A DNA stretch of 64,000 nucleotides from Alcanivorax sp. (GCA_013823245.1 PNLU01000006.1:1-64000); one strand, 5' to 3'. Positions 1 through 9,377 are shown, counted from the stretch's first letter. Notes: generated from the sequence alone by a model not told the origin. Translations and numbers: made by a program.

Positions 1-1152
1 CGACCACACCCCGAACATCACGCGCTTGGCGTGGCCGGCGTACTGCTTCTTGATGCTGACCACGGCGAGGCGATAGGAACAGCCTTCCGGCGGCAGATAG
101 AAGTCGGTGATCTCCGGGAACTGCTTGCGCAGGATCGGCACAAACAGCTCGTTCATGGCCACCCCCAGAATGGCCGGCTCATCCGGTGGGCGCCCGGTGT
201 AGGTGCTGTGATAGATCGGATCCCGGCGATGGGTGATGCGCTCCACCGTGAACACCGGGAAACGGTCCACCTCGTTGTAATAGCCGGTGTGGTCTCCGAA
301 CGGGCCTTCATCGGCGTAGTCATCCGGGTAGATATGACCCTCCAGCACGAACTCCGCACTGGCGGGCACCTGCAAATCACTGCCCAGGCAGTTGGCCACT
401 TCGGTGCGGCCGCCACGCAGCAGCCCGGCAAAGGCGTATTCGCTCAAGGTGTCCGGTACCGGCGTGACGGCGCCCAGAATAGTGGCCGGGTCCGCCCCCA
501 ACGCCACGGCCACCGGGAAGGGTTCACCCGGGTGTTGCTGCTGCCATGCCTGGAAATCCAGCGCCCCGCCCCGATGGCTGAGCCAGCGCATGATCAGCCG
601 ATTGCGGCCGATCAACTGCTGCCGATAGATGCCGAGGTTCTGGCGCGTCTTGTCCGGCCCCCGCGTAATCACCAGCGGCCAGGTCACCAGCGGCCCGGCA
701 TCGCCCGGCCAGCAGGTCTGGACCGGAATCTTGTACAGGTCGACATCGTTGCCTTCGATTACTCGTTGCTGGCAATCCGGCGAACCCACCACCTTCGGGT
801 TCATGGCCAGCACCTGCTTCAAGATTGGCAACTTCGACAGCGCATCGCGGAAGCCCTTGGGCGGCTCAGGCTCCTTCAGGAATGCCAGCAGCTCACCCAG
901 TTCACGCAGCGCACCCACATCTTCCTGGCCCATGCCCAGCGCTACCCGGCGCGTGGTGCCGAACAGGTTTCCAAGCACCGGAATCGTGCTGCCTTTCACA
1001 TTCTCGAACAATAATGCCGGACCGCCCGCGCGCAGGGTGCGGTCGCAGATCTCGGTCATCTCCAGATTCGGGTCCACTTCCGCCCGGATGCGTTTCAGCT
1101 CACCAAGCTGTTCGAGCTGCTGGATAAAGTCCCGTAAATCCTTGTATTTCAT
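1..1152 (-). CDS. ubiD: UbiD-family 4-hydroxy-3-polyprenylbenzoate decarboxylase (3' end cut by window)
   Basis: UbiD is the prenylated-FMN-dependent decarboxylase of ubiquinone biosynthesis. The minus-strand reading frame opens with [19 protein letters not shown] and runs off the left edge, so about 384 of a usual roughly 490 residues are visible. Recognisable family segments include the [10 protein letters not shown] region, the [12 protein letters not shown] region and the [11 protein letters not shown] region. The start follows a purine-rich stretch and matches the family N-terminus. The truncation is a window effect, not a broken gene. UbiX, which makes the cofactor, is not in the window. 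Confidence 0.96.
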   Translation of the reverse strand, partial: MKYKDLRDFIQQLEQLGELKRIRAEVDPNLEMTEICDRTLRAGGPALLFENVKGSTIPVLGNLFGTTRRVALGMGQEDVGALRELGELLAFLKEPEPPKGFRDALSKLPILKQVLAMNPKVVGSPDCQQRVIEGNDVDLYKIPVQTCWPGDAGPLVTWPLVITRGPDKTRQNLGIYRQQLIGRNRLIMRWLSHRGGALDFQAWQQQHPGEPFPVAVALGADPATILGAVTPVPDTLSEYAFAGLLRGGRTEVANCLGSDLQVPASAEFVLEGHIYPDDYADEGPFGDHTGYYNEVDRFPVFTVERITHRRDPIYHSTYTGRPPDEPAILGVAMNELFVPILRKQFPEITDFYLPPEGCSYRLAVVSIKKQYAGHAKRVMFGVWS

Positions 1153-1366
1153 CGCAAACCTCGGTCTGGTCCGGTGGGGCGGCCTGGGCCGCGCGACTGC
1201 GGGGAGAAGGAGGAGAGTATAGCACTACGCACATGAAGGGCAGGTTGTCATGGGACTGACACGCCCTGTGCACGAGATCGTAACGTACCGATAACCCACG
1301 TTTAACGCCTCTCTCCTAGTGTCGTGCGAACCCCATTTCGTCCAACTGTTACCGAGGAAGACTCTG
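1153..1366. other. Divergent ubiD/phoX intergenic region
   Basis: This 214-nt gap separates the divergent starts of ubiD and the PhoX phosphatase. It holds a Pho-box-like element, listed separately, and presumably both promoters. I see no small gene or RNA in it. Confidence 0.6.
1245..1266 (+). promoter_or_regulatory. Pho box upstream of phoX
   Basis: Two adjacent 11-mers, TTGTCATGGGA and CTGACACGCCC, fit the PhoB direct-repeat pattern of a CTGTCAT-like heptamer every 11 bp. The second copy has one mismatch in its core (TGACA for TGTCA). The element ends about 100 nt before the phoX start. The downstream gene is a classic PhoB target, which strengthens the call. Confidence 0.65.
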
Positions 1367-3439
1367 ATGAAGACGCTGGACCCCGTGACCCCAGAAATGC
1401 TGGCGCAGGGCGATGAGCCCATGAGCAACTATTCTGACAATCGCCATTTTGCCGACATTATCCAGACCCGCTATTCGCGCCGCACCCTGCTGAAGGGCTC
1501 CCTGGGCGCCGCAGCCATCGGCTTCCTGGGCGCCGGTGTAGCCGGGTGTGGTGGCTCCAGTTCATCCAGTGGTGGCGCGGCGGGTCCGCGCATTGGCTTT
1601 GCGCCGGTGCCGGTCAGCGACCAGGACACCTTCGTGGTGCCGGAAGGGTATACGGCAGAGGCCATTCTCCAGTGGGGCGAACCGATCACTGGCACCATGC
1701 CGGCTTACGACCTGATCAACAGCGGTGAAGAGCAAGGTATGCAGGTCGGTTCGCACCACGATGGCATGCACTTCTTCCCCATCGAAGGCGAAGATCCGTG
1801 GACTGGCAGCTCGGAAGATGGCCTGTTGGTGATGAACCATGAGTACGTTGAGCCGCGCTTCATGCATATGACGGCGGTTGGACTTTCTCTGGATCGCAAC
1901 GGCATCACCGTGCTGAACCCTGACAACGACCGCGATGCTGACGAAGTGCTGAAAGAGCTGAATGCGCACGGTGTTAGCGTGGCGCGTGTGCAAAAGCAGT
2001 CTGACGGCCGCTGGGCCGTGGTGGCTGATCCGCGTAACCGCCGCATCACTGGCCTGACTGAAATGGAAATCAGCGGCCCGGTGCGCGGTTCTGATTTCGT
2101 CAAGACTGCGTTCAGCCCGGAAGGCACCCGGACCCGTGGCACCCTGAACAACTGCGCCCACGGCGTGACGCCCTGGAATACGTACCTGGCGGCAGAGGAA
2201 AACTGGGCGGGTTACTTCCGCAACAGCACTGCAACGGCGGCAGAACGTCCCCGGGAGCAGGCACGCTATGGCGTGCGTCACTCCGGCCAGACCTCCCGCT
2301 ATCGCTGGGAACTGGCTGACGAAGATCCGGCTGCTAACCAGCAGCGTTTCGCCCGCTTTGATGTCGGCGCCACCGGCGGCTCCGCGCTGGAAGACTATCG
2401 TAATGAGACCAATGGTTTCGGCTGGATGGTGGAAATCGACCCGTTTGACGAGCACAGCACGCCGGTGAAGCGCACGGCCCTGGGTCGCTTCGCCCACGAA
2501 GGTGTCGTGTTTGCTCGCGCTGTGGAGGGTATCCCGGTGGTGTGCTACTCCGGTGACGATGCGGGCAACGAGTACATTTACAAGTTTGTATCCGCTCAGC
2601 CTTACTACAAGGCTACTGCTGGCGGCCACCTGCTGGACAGCGGCACCCTCTACGTGGCCCGGTTCAATGACGACGGCACCGGTGAATGGTTGCCGCTGGT
2701 TTATGGCCTGAACGGTCTGACCGATGCCAACGGTTTCACCAGCCAGGCCGATGTACTGGTGAATACCCGCACTGCCGCAGACTTTGTTGGCGCCACCAAG
2801 ATGGACCGCCCCGAGTGGGGTGCCGTTGACCCGGTGGACGGCTCGGTTTACTTCACCCTGACCAATAACAGCGGCCGGGGCTCCAGCTCTGATGTGGATA
2901 ATGCCAACCCCCGTGGCCCGAATCCCTTCGGTCATATCATTCGCTGGAAGGAAGGCAATGACTTGCCCACTTCGCTCAACTTCGACTGGGACCTGTTTGT
3001 GCTGGCGGGCGATCAGGATGACAGCGAAGACCTGGCGGGCAACAAGCTGACCGACGATAACATTTTCTGCTCCCCGGACGGCCTCTGGTTCGACCATGAC
3101 CGCCGGCTGTGGATTCAGACGGATATCAGTGAAAGCGTGATGAACAGCGGCATCTTCGAAGTGTTCGGTAACAATGCGATGCTGGCCGCGAACCCCGTCA
3201 GCGGCGAGATCCGCCGCTTCCTGACCGGGCCCCTGGGCCAGGAGATCACGGGTGTGGTGACGACCCCGGATGGCAAGACCATGTTCATCAACGTGCAGCA
3301 CCCGGGTGCGACCACGAGCGCGGCGGACTTTGCGGCGGGCAACATCAATAGCCGCTGGCCGGATTATGACAACAACACCTATCCGCGGTCCGCGACCGTG
3401 GTGATTACCAAGGACGACGGGGGTGTTGTAGGGACCTGA
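1367..3439 (+). CDS. phoX: PhoX-type alkaline phosphatase (DUF839), Tat-exported
   Basis: This 690-residue protein belongs to the PhoX (DUF839) phosphatase family, calcium- and iron-dependent enzymes that release phosphate from phosphoesters outside the cytoplasm. The start at 1367 has GAGGAAG six bases upstream. An in-frame start at 1319 lacks a ribosome site. The N-terminus has a twin-arginine motif SRRTLLK (Arg38-Arg39), a hydrophobic stretch, then VAGC with Cys61 as a lipobox, so it looks like a Tat-exported lipoprotein. The family signature SPDGLWFDHDRRLWIQTD lies near the C-terminus. A Pho box precedes the gene and a strong terminator follows it. Substrate range cannot be read from sequence. 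Confidence 0.92.
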   Translation: MKTLDPVTPEMLAQGDEPMSNYSDNRHFADIIQTRYSRRTLLKGSLGAAAIGFLGAGVAGCGGSSSSSGGAAGPRIGFAPVPVSDQDTFVVPEGYTAEAILQWGEPITGTMPAYDLINSGEEQGMQVGSHHDGMHFFPIEGEDPWTGSSEDGLLVMNHEYVEPRFMHMTAVGLSLDRNGITVLNPDNDRDADEVLKELNAHGVSVARVQKQSDGRWAVVADPRNRRITGLTEMEISGPVRGSDFVKTAFSPEGTRTRGTLNNCAHGVTPWNTYLAAEENWAGYFRNSTATAAERPREQARYGVRHSGQTSRYRWELADEDPAANQQRFARFDVGATGGSALEDYRNETNGFGWMVEIDPFDEHSTPVKRTALGRFAHEGVVFARAVEGIPVVCYSGDDAGNEYIYKFVSAQPYYKATAGGHLLDSGTLYVARFNDDGTGEWLPLVYGLNGLTDANGFTSQADVLVNTRTAADFVGATKMDRPEWGAVDPVDGSVYFTLTNNSGRGSSSDVDNANPRGPNPFGHIIRWKEGNDLPTSLNFDWDLFVLAGDQDDSEDLAGNKLTDDNIFCSPDGLWFDHDRRLWIQTDISESVMNSGIFEVFGNNAMLAANPVSGEIRRFLTGPLGQEITGVVTTPDGKTMFINVQHPGATTSAADFAAGNINSRWPDYDNNTYPRSATVVITKDDGGVVGT

Positions 3440-3453
3440 TACCCCAAGGAAGG

Positions 3454-3484
3454 AAAAAGGGAGCCGTAAGGCTCCCTTTTTTTG
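3454..3484. terminator. Bidirectional rho-independent terminator after phoX
   Basis: The stem GGGAGCC / GGCTCCC has a GTAA loop, with an A-run on the left and an eight-T run on the right. It can serve phoX on the plus strand and the convergent AraC-type regulator on the minus strand. Confidence 0.93.
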
Positions 3485-3501
3485 GACCGGAAACACGAGC
3501 G

Positions 3502-4578
3502 TCAATAGCCGTCAGCTGCTTGCGATTCCTGTACCGCTTTTCCGCCCATACGAATCCGCTGGCGAAATGCCTTGGGCGATTCCCCAGTCCATCTGCTGAA
3601 CGCGCGGGAGAAGTTGGCGGGATTCTGGTAGCCCAGCCGTGCCGCCACAGATTGCACGGATAGCGAACTGTGCTCCAGCAGTCGTTGGGCGTCAGCGCGC
3701 CGCACTTCCTCCAGCATCAATAAGAAAGACGTGCCTTGACGCTGCAATTTGCGTTTCAGGGTACGGGTCGACGTGCATAGCCTGGTGGCAACCTGTTCCA
3801 GATCCGGATAACCCCGATCAGTGAGGGTCAGTTCGGCGCGCACCTTCTGGCAGATATTGGCTTCATGATCGGCGGCCAGCGCCAACTCGCGCTCGCACAG
3901 GGCTATCGCGCCCTGAGAGGCGAGCGGGTCTGCCATCGCCGGACGAAGATCCAGGTATTCGACAGGCAGGCGAATCATGTTCACGGGTTGCTGGAAGCTG
4001 ACCGTGGGCAAGCGTTCACGCCAGGCGGCGTAGTAGGGCGGCTCCGGGGTATCGAAACAGATCTCCAGGCCGTCCAGATCAAGCAGATCGCGGCCGAGGA
4101 GCACCGCTGTGGCGCGGGCAACGCCGAGCAGGATGTTCTCGACAAAGAACTGACGCATCACGGGAATGGGTTGTCGCTCGCGCAGGATCAGCTGGCTGTA
4201 GCGGGCGTCCTCGGCGAGCTCAAAGGTAAACCCCGCCTGCCGTACCCGCGCATAGCGCGCCGAAATCTCCTGGGCCTGACGCAGGGTGGCGGCGCTCATG
4301 GCGGCGTAGCCAAGTACCCCGTGCACGGTCGGCCGCATGCGCAGGCCGTACTCGTATCCCAGTGCCGGGTCCTGCGTCAGTGCCTGGGCACGCATCGCCA
4401 GCAGAGTCCACTGGGCAGGGGACATGCGCGCCTGGCTGTCGGCCAGGAGTGCCGGGTCCAGACGGATGCCTTGTAGCAGCAGCGCTGGTGGAATCTCTCG
4501 CTCGGCCAGAATCTCCAGCAGCAGCTGCAAATAAGCGATGGAGATACTGGGTTCACGGGCACGGTAAGGGTCTTTCAT
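3502..4578 (-). CDS. AraC-family transcriptional regulator (OruR/ArgR-like type)
   Basis: The protein has 358 residues. The N-terminal two thirds match the arabinose-binding-like domain of long AraC regulators (start SISIAYLQLLLEILAER, then the RPTVHGVLGYAAM region). The C-terminal roughly 100 residues form the two-helix-turn-helix AraC DNA-binding domain (VATRLCTSTRTLKRKL, then the RLGYQNPANFSRAFSRWTG motif). The start at 4578 fits the family N-terminus; an upstream in-frame ATG at 4626 would add 16 unconserved residues. It is divergent from the monooxygenase gene by 180 nt, so control of the monooxygenase-patatin pair is likely. The ligand is unknown. Confidence 0.92.
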   Translation of the reverse strand: MKDPYRAREPSISIAYLQLLLEILAEREIPPALLLQGIRLDPALLADSQARMSPAQWTLLAMRAQALTQDPALGYEYGLRMRPTVHGVLGYAAMSAATLRQAQEISARYARVRQAGFTFELAEDARYSQLILRERQPIPVMRQFFVENILLGVARATAVLLGRDLLDLDGLEICFDTPEPPYYAAWRERLPTVSFQQPVNMIRLPVEYLDLRPAMADPLASQGAIALCERELALAADHEANICQKVRAELTLTDRGYPDLEQVATRLCTSTRTLKRKLQRQGTSFLLMLEEVRRADAQRLLEHSSLSVQSVAARLGYQNPANFSRAFSRWTGESPKAFRQRIRMGGKAVQESQAADGY

Positions 4579-4758
4579 CTCAGGCCGCCTTTGGGGTGGC
4601 CCATAATGATACGAAATCTGGCGCATCCGCGCATCACGCCCGTTGGCGGGGATGCTTACACTGAGCGCGAATTACAGCAGCCAATCCGTTGCCACCACTC
4701 CGGCTTCTGCCGGAGATTGGCAACGGCGCGCTGGCAGAAGAATGATGAGGAGCGTGTT

Positions 4759-6252
4759 ATGGCTACAAAGCAGTCTGCTTCTGCACCCCGGCCACGGAAC
4801 ACCGAAGTGGTGATCATCGGCGCCGGCATCAGCGGCATCGGCGCCGCCATCCGCCTGCGCGAACAGGGTGAAAGCGACTTTGTTATGCTGGAAAAAGCCG
4901 GCGCGCTCGGCGGCACCTGGCGCGACAACACCTACCCGGGCTGCGCCTGTGATGTACCCTCGGCGCTCTATTCCTATTCGTTTGCCCAGAACCCGCACTG
5001 GAGCAAGGTGTTCGCCGGTCAGGCGGAGATTCTGGATTATGTGAACGACGTGGCGGCCCGGCATCAGGTGGAGAAGCACATCCATTACCATGAGCCGGCC
5101 CTCAGCAGTCACTGGGACGAGCGCCGTTGCCGCTGGATCGTGCGCACCGAAAAAGCCGAGTACCATGCCCGCGCCATCATCTCTTGCGCGGGCTACCTGC
5201 ACGAACCGCAAATCCCGAACATTCCCGGGCTGAAAGATTTTCCTGGCAAGCTGTTCCACTCTTCGCGCTGGGATCATGACCATGACCTGCGTGGCGAGCG
5301 TGTTGCCGTGATTGGCACCGGCGCCTCCGCGATCCAGTTTGTGCCGGAAATCCAGCCCCTGGTGAAAGAGCTGGTGGTGTTCCAGCGCACCCCGCAATGG
5401 ATTCTGCCGAAACCGAATCAGACCATGAGCGGTGCGGCCCAGACTCTGTTGAAAGCGCCGTTTGCCATGACCGCCCTGCGTGCTGCGCTGTACTCGGGGC
5501 TCGAGGCCTTTGGCATCGGCTTTCGCAAGCCGCTGCTGTTAAAGCAGATCGAAAAAATCGCCCGAGCTCATCTGCAGCTCGCCATCAAGGATCCGGTACT
5601 GCGGGACAAGCTGACTCCGGATTACACCTTGGGCTGCAAGCGCGTGCTGCTGTCGAATAACTACTATCCGGCGCTGGCCCAGGCCAATGTGGATGTGCTG
5701 GCCACCGGGGTGAAAGAAGTCCGTGGCAATATCCTGGTGGGCCAGGATGGCAGCGAGCGAGAAGTGGACACCATTATTCTTGGCACCGGTTTTCATGTGT
5801 CGGACCCGCCTATTGCCGAGCGAGTGTGGGGCACCGACGGCTGCACCCTCGCCGACATCTGGAATGGCAGCCCGGAGGCCTATCGCGGGACCACCATCGC
5901 AGGCTTCCCCAATCTGTTTCTGGTGCTGGGGCCGAATCTCGCCATTGGCAACAACTCGGCCTTTATCGTCATCGAATCCCAGCTCAACTATGCCATGGGC
6001 GCACTGAAAGCCATGCGAGACAAGCAGCTGGTGCGTATCGAGGTGCAAGAAGCGGTGCAGCGTCGCTATAACAACAAGGTGCAAAAGGCCTTGCAAGGCA
6101 CCGTCTGGAACAAGGGTGGTTGCTCCAGCTACTACATCGATCGCAACGGCAAGAACAGCATCGGCTTCCCCTGGAGCAGCGGCACCATGCAGCGCCTGTT
6201 GCAGCACTTCGATCTGGAAAGTTACGACACCCTTAAAGAACTGGCGCGATAG
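4759..6252 (+). CDS. Flavin-containing Baeyer-Villiger-type monooxygenase
   Basis: This 497-residue FAD/NADPH monooxygenase has the FAD Rossmann motif GAGISGIGAA near residue 20, the GGTWRDNTYPGCACDVPS segment, the fingerprint FxGxxxHxxxWD at residues 161-172, and a second Rossmann motif GTGASAIQ near residue 185. Enzymes of this group convert ketones to esters or hydroxylate hydrophobic substrates. The start at 4759 has GAGGAG at good spacing. It is followed 15 nt later by a patatin-like hydrolase and is divergent from an AraC regulator. The substrate cannot be inferred. The fingerprint favours the BVMO class over simple N-oxygenases. Confidence 0.92.
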   Translation: MATKQSASAPRPRNTEVVIIGAGISGIGAAIRLREQGESDFVMLEKAGALGGTWRDNTYPGCACDVPSALYSYSFAQNPHWSKVFAGQAEILDYVNDVAARHQVEKHIHYHEPALSSHWDERRCRWIVRTEKAEYHARAIISCAGYLHEPQIPNIPGLKDFPGKLFHSSRWDHDHDLRGERVAVIGTGASAIQFVPEIQPLVKELVVFQRTPQWILPKPNQTMSGAAQTLLKAPFAMTALRAALYSGLEAFGIGFRKPLLLKQIEKIARAHLQLAIKDPVLRDKLTPDYTLGCKRVLLSNNYYPALAQANVDVLATGVKEVRGNILVGQDGSEREVDTIILGTGFHVSDPPIAERVWGTDGCTLADIWNGSPEAYRGTTIAGFPNLFLVLGPNLAIGNNSAFIVIESQLNYAMGALKAMRDKQLVRIEVQEAVQRRYNNKVQKALQGTVWNKGGCSSYYIDRNGKNSIGFPWSSGTMQRLLQHFDLESYDTLKELAR

Positions 6253-6267
6253 CCATCGAGGATTCAC

Positions 6268-7203
6268 ATGCCGACCCCGAATCGTGCCCTCGTGCTGGGC
6301 TGCGGCGCCGTCGCTGGCGCCGCCTGGCAAATCGCCACGTTGAACGCACTGCAGCAACAGCTTGGCTGGGACGCTCGTAACGCCAGTATTCTCATTGGCA
6401 CGTCCGCTGGTGCCGTACTCGCTACCTTGCTGGGTGCGGGGGTCAGTGTTGAGCGCATGATGGCCAGCCAGCGAGGCGATATCACCGACTGCCAATGGAA
6501 TCACGACACCGACACCGGCGGTGCCATTCCTTCGCTGCCGCGCCCGGGTGTCAGCGGCGTGCGGCTGGCATGGCATGGTTTACGTGGTCGTGTATCGCCG
6601 CTGACCGCCGTTACGGGCCTGATGCCCCCGGGCCGCACCAACATGCAACCGATGATGAATCTGATAGATCAGGTAGTGCCAGCAGGGCATTGGGTGCAAC
6701 ACCCGGCCACGTGGCTGATGGCGGTGGATGCTGCCACCGGCCAGCGCGTCGCTTTGGGTCGTGATGCCATCGACATCCCCGCCAACCGGGCTGTGTGCGC
6801 CTCCTACGCCGTGCCCGGCGTGTGCCCGCCGGTACACTGGCAAGGCACTACCTATCTGGATGGCGGCATTGCCTCGCCCGCCTCGGCAGACTTCCTGCTT
6901 GATACCGGCGTCGAGGAAGCCATCGTGCTGGCACCGATGGCGTCCATGCAGATGGACACGCCCCGTTCACCATTGGCAAAGGTCGAACGCCGGGTGCGCC
7001 GCTACATGACCCGCATCGTCGATCGCGAGGTGGCGCAGTTGCGCGCTGCGGGTATCCGGGTGATCCGCATCGATCCTGGCCCGGAGGACCTGGGTGCCTT
7101 CGGATTCAATATGCTGGATCCCGCGCGACGCGCTACAGTGTTTGAAACAGCCTGCAAGACAGCCGACCAGGCGGTGCAGGACGCCCTGCGAGCGGCGCGC
7201 TGA
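6268..7203 (+). CDS. Patatin-like phospholipase/esterase
   Basis: The protein has 311 residues of the patatin/RssA-type fold. The nucleophile elbow GTSAG places the catalytic serine at residue 46. The catalytic aspartate is in the YLDGG motif at residue 198. The glycine-rich oxyanion loop near residues 11-17 (GCGAVAG) lacks the usual basic residue. No signal peptide is evident. The gene lies directly downstream of the monooxygenase in a probable operon. I infer that it could hydrolyse the ester product or another lipid ester. Confidence 0.88.
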   Translation: MPTPNRALVLGCGAVAGAAWQIATLNALQQQLGWDARNASILIGTSAGAVLATLLGAGVSVERMMASQRGDITDCQWNHDTDTGGAIPSLPRPGVSGVRLAWHGLRGRVSPLTAVTGLMPPGRTNMQPMMNLIDQVVPAGHWVQHPATWLMAVDAATGQRVALGRDAIDIPANRAVCASYAVPGVCPPVHWQGTTYLDGGIASPASADFLLDTGVEEAIVLAPMASMQMDTPRSPLAKVERRVRRYMTRIVDREVAQLRAAGIRVIRIDPGPEDLGAFGFNMLDPARRATVFETACKTADQAVQDALRAAR

Positions 7204-7241
7204 AAAACATGGGATGATCACCCTTCAACCAAAATATCCTT

Positions 7242-7348
7242 GGGGTCAGGTCTCATACTTCCCATCAAGCGATGTCTTATGAGAAATGGGAGACCTGACC
7301 CCGAGGGATGCATTATGAGAAATGGGAGACCTGACCCCGAGGGATGCA
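7242..7348. repeat. REP-like repeat cluster sharing the GGGGTCAGGTCTC core
   Basis: A forward copy of GGGGTCAGGTCTCA starts at 7242. It is followed by two perfect 36-bp tandem copies at 7277-7312 and 7313-7348, each carrying the reverse complement, GAGACCTGACCCC. The forward and first reverse cores can form a stem. The same core recurs in a second cluster at 48231-48344. From memory, this core is common near REP-associated tyrosine transposase (RAYT) genes in proteobacteria, but no such transposase is in the window. Confidence 0.85.
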
Positions 7349-7363
7349 GAGGGGAGGCGGAGT

Positions 7364-7825
7364 ATGGTTAGCATAGTTCATCTCACTGAGAATGATGTTG
7401 CCTTGCTGAAGTCGATGAATGCGATGTTTGCGGAGGTCTTTGATGACGAAGAGAGCTATGCAAGCAAGAGGCCGTCATCAAGCTATCTTCAGACATTACT
7501 TGGCACATCCAGCTTTATTGCGCTGGCTGCGCTTGATGGCGACAGGGTCGTGGGTGCAATAGCTGCCTATGAGCTGCCGAAGTTCGAGCAAGAAAGAAGC
7601 GAGATTTATATTTACGATCTGGCGGTGCTGTCAACGCATCGTAGAAAGGGCGTCGCTACGGCGCTGATTCAGCAGTTGAAGGCTATCGGTGCCGAGCGCG
7701 GTGCCTATGTGATTTACGTCCAGGCGGATAAAGGGGAAGAGGATAAGCCTGCTATAGCGTTATATTCGAAGTTGGGGGTTATCGAGGATGTCTTTCACTT
7801 TGATATTGCAGTTCAGGACGAATAA
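7364..7825 (+). CDS. AAC(3)-I-like aminoglycoside N-acetyltransferase (GNAT family)
   Basis: The protein has 153 residues. Segments such as [54 protein letters not shown] and HFDI closely follow the AAC(3)-I aminoglycoside 3-N-acetyltransferases as I remember them. The [10 protein letters not shown] segment is the acetyl-CoA-binding motif A of GNAT enzymes. The start at 7364 has GGGGAGG upstream and lies just past the REP-like repeats. Base composition is visibly lower in GC than the flanking genes, which suggests acquisition. Resistance activity is an inference; a different small-molecule acceptor is possible. Confidence 0.85.
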   Translation: MVSIVHLTENDVALLKSMNAMFAEVFDDEESYASKRPSSSYLQTLLGTSSFIALAALDGDRVVGAIAAYELPKFEQERSEIYIYDLAVLSTHRRKGVATALIQQLKAIGAERGAYVIYVQADKGEEDKPAIALYSKLGVIEDVFHFDIAVQDE

Positions 7826-7836
7826 GAGTGAAAGAA

Positions 7837-7869
7837 AAGAGGGCCGAATGCTGACGCATCGGCCCTCTT
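7837..7869 (-). terminator. Terminator between the acetyltransferase gene and rho
   Basis: An 11-bp stem, AAGAGGGCCGA / TCGGCCCTCTT, has an 11-nt loop. In the minus direction it is followed by a T-rich tract, so it mainly ends rho. It can also act on the convergent acetyltransferase gene. Confidence 0.8.
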
Positions 7870-7899
7870 CATGTTGCGGCTTTTGTTGCGGGTTCTGAC

Positions 7900-9159
7900 T
7901 TACTTCCGCTTCATCGAATCAAAAAACTCATTATTCGTCTTGGTCTGCTTGAGTCGATCAATCAGAAACTCAATCGCGCCAATTTCATCCATGGGGTGCA
8001 GCACCTTGCGCAGTACCCACATGTTCTTCAGTTCATCCTCGCTCACCAGCCGCTCTTCGCGACGGGTGCCGGACTTCTTGATGTGGATGGCCGGGAACAC
8101 GCGCTTCTCGGACACCTTGCGGTCCAGGTGCAGTTCCATGTTGCCGGTGCCCTTGAATTCTTCGTAGATCACTTCGTCCATCTTCGAGCCGGTTTCCACC
8201 AGGGCCGTGGCCAGGATGGTCAGGCTGCCGCCTTCCTCGATGTTCCGGGCGGCGCCGAAGAAGCGCTTCGGTTTTTCCAGGGCGTGGGCGTCCACACCAC
8301 CGGTGAGCACCTTGCCGGAGCTGGGCTGCACGGTGTTGTAGGCACGCGCCAGGCGGGTGATGGAGTCGAGCAGGATAATGACGTCCTGTTTGTGTTCCAC
8401 CAGGCGCTTGGCCTTCTCGATCACCATTTCGGCCACTTGCACGTGGCGGGCGGGCGGTTCGTCGAAGGTGGAGGCGACCACTTCGCCGCGCACGGTACGC
8501 GACATCTCGGTCACTTCCTCGGGCCGCTCATCAATCAGCAGCACGATCATGTGGGATTCGGGATTGTTACGGGCGATGGAGTGGGCGATCTGTTGCAGGA
8601 GCATGGTCTTGCCGGCTTTCGGCGGGGCCACGATCAGGCCTCGCTGGCCTTTGCCGATCGGGGCCACCAGGTCGATCACGCGGGCGGTGATGTCCTCGGT
8701 GGAGCCGTTGCCCAGTTCCATCACCAGGCGTTCTGTCGGGAACAGCGGCGTGAGGTTCTCGAACAGGATCTTGTTCTTGGCGTTTTCCGGCTTGTCGAAG
8801 TTGATTTCGCTGACTTTCAGCAGGGCGAAATAGCGTTCGCCTTCCTTCGGGGGCCGGATCTTGCCGGAAATCGTGTCGCCGGTGCGCAGGTTGAAGCGCC
8901 GGATCTGGCTGGGGGAGACATAGATGTCATCCGGGCCCGCCAGGTAGGAGCCTTCCGAGCTGCGCAGGAAGCCGAAGCCGTCCTGGAGGATTTCGAGGAC
9001 GCCGTCACCGTAGATGTCGGAGCCATTCTTGGCGGCTTTTTTGAGGATGGAGAAGATGACGTCTTGCTTGCGGGTGCGGGCGAGGTTTTCCAGGCCCATT
9101 TCCCGGGCAATATCCAGCAGTTCTCCAATCGGCTTCTGCTTTAATTCAGACAGGTTCAT
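7900..9159 (-). CDS. rho: Transcription termination factor Rho
   Basis: The 419-residue length equals that of E. coli Rho. The N-terminal helical domain opens [18 protein letters not shown]. The cold-shock-like RNA-binding domain carries DGFGFLRS. The P-loop APPKAGKT is near residue 180, Walker B is [15 protein letters not shown], and the Q and R loops follow. Rho is a hexameric RNA helicase that releases RNA polymerase. trxA lies upstream on the same strand, the conserved trxA-rho order. Confidence 0.99.
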   Translation of the reverse strand: MNLSELKQKPIGELLDIAREMGLENLARTRKQDVIFSILKKAAKNGSDIYGDGVLEILQDGFGFLRSSEGSYLAGPDDIYVSPSQIRRFNLRTGDTISGKIRPPKEGERYFALLKVSEINFDKPENAKNKILFENLTPLFPTERLVMELGNGSTEDITARVIDLVAPIGKGQRGLIVAPPKAGKTMLLQQIAHSIARNNPESHMIVLLIDERPEEVTEMSRTVRGEVVASTFDEPPARHVQVAEMVIEKAKRLVEHKQDVIILLDSITRLARAYNTVQPSSGKVLTGGVDAHALEKPKRFFGAARNIEEGGSLTILATALVETGSKMDEVIYEEFKGTGNMELHLDRKVSEKRVFPAIHIKKSGTRREERLVSEDELKNMWVLRKVLHPMDEIGAIEFLIDRLKQTKTNNEFFDSMKRK

Positions 9160-9377
9160 CGGCGTGATTTGATTCCAGAAAGATTAGTGGTCATGTCCGG
9201 GCAGCAGGGTGCCGGCGGGTATTTGGTGTTTTCAGGAAATAAAGCCCCGGCAAGGTGCCGAAAGGCCAGAAGAAGTGCGAAGCTGTCTGGAATGTACCAC
9301 CGTCTCCGCCGGGCTGTCCACCCCTGGAGGCACCGGGGGCAAGGCGGCGCTGCCGGGGGCAGGCCGCCTGGGGTCCC
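9160..9377 (-). other. trxA-rho intergenic region / rho leader
   Basis: This 218-nt GC-rich stretch lies between trxA and rho on the minus strand. In enterobacteria the rho leader carries autoregulatory Rho-dependent attenuation, and this stretch probably holds the equivalent leader. I see no convincing intrinsic terminator or leader peptide. Confidence 0.4.

Noticed and set aside
1562-3505. Long minus-strand open frame (647 codons) opposite phoX
   Set aside because: It is antisense to a well-supported gene, has no ribosome site or domain, and its His/Arg/Val-rich composition is typical of GC-rich shadow frames.
7277-7348. Tandem 36-bp repeats as a CRISPR array
   Set aside because: Only two abutting copies without spacers, and no cas genes; the core matches a REP-like element instead.
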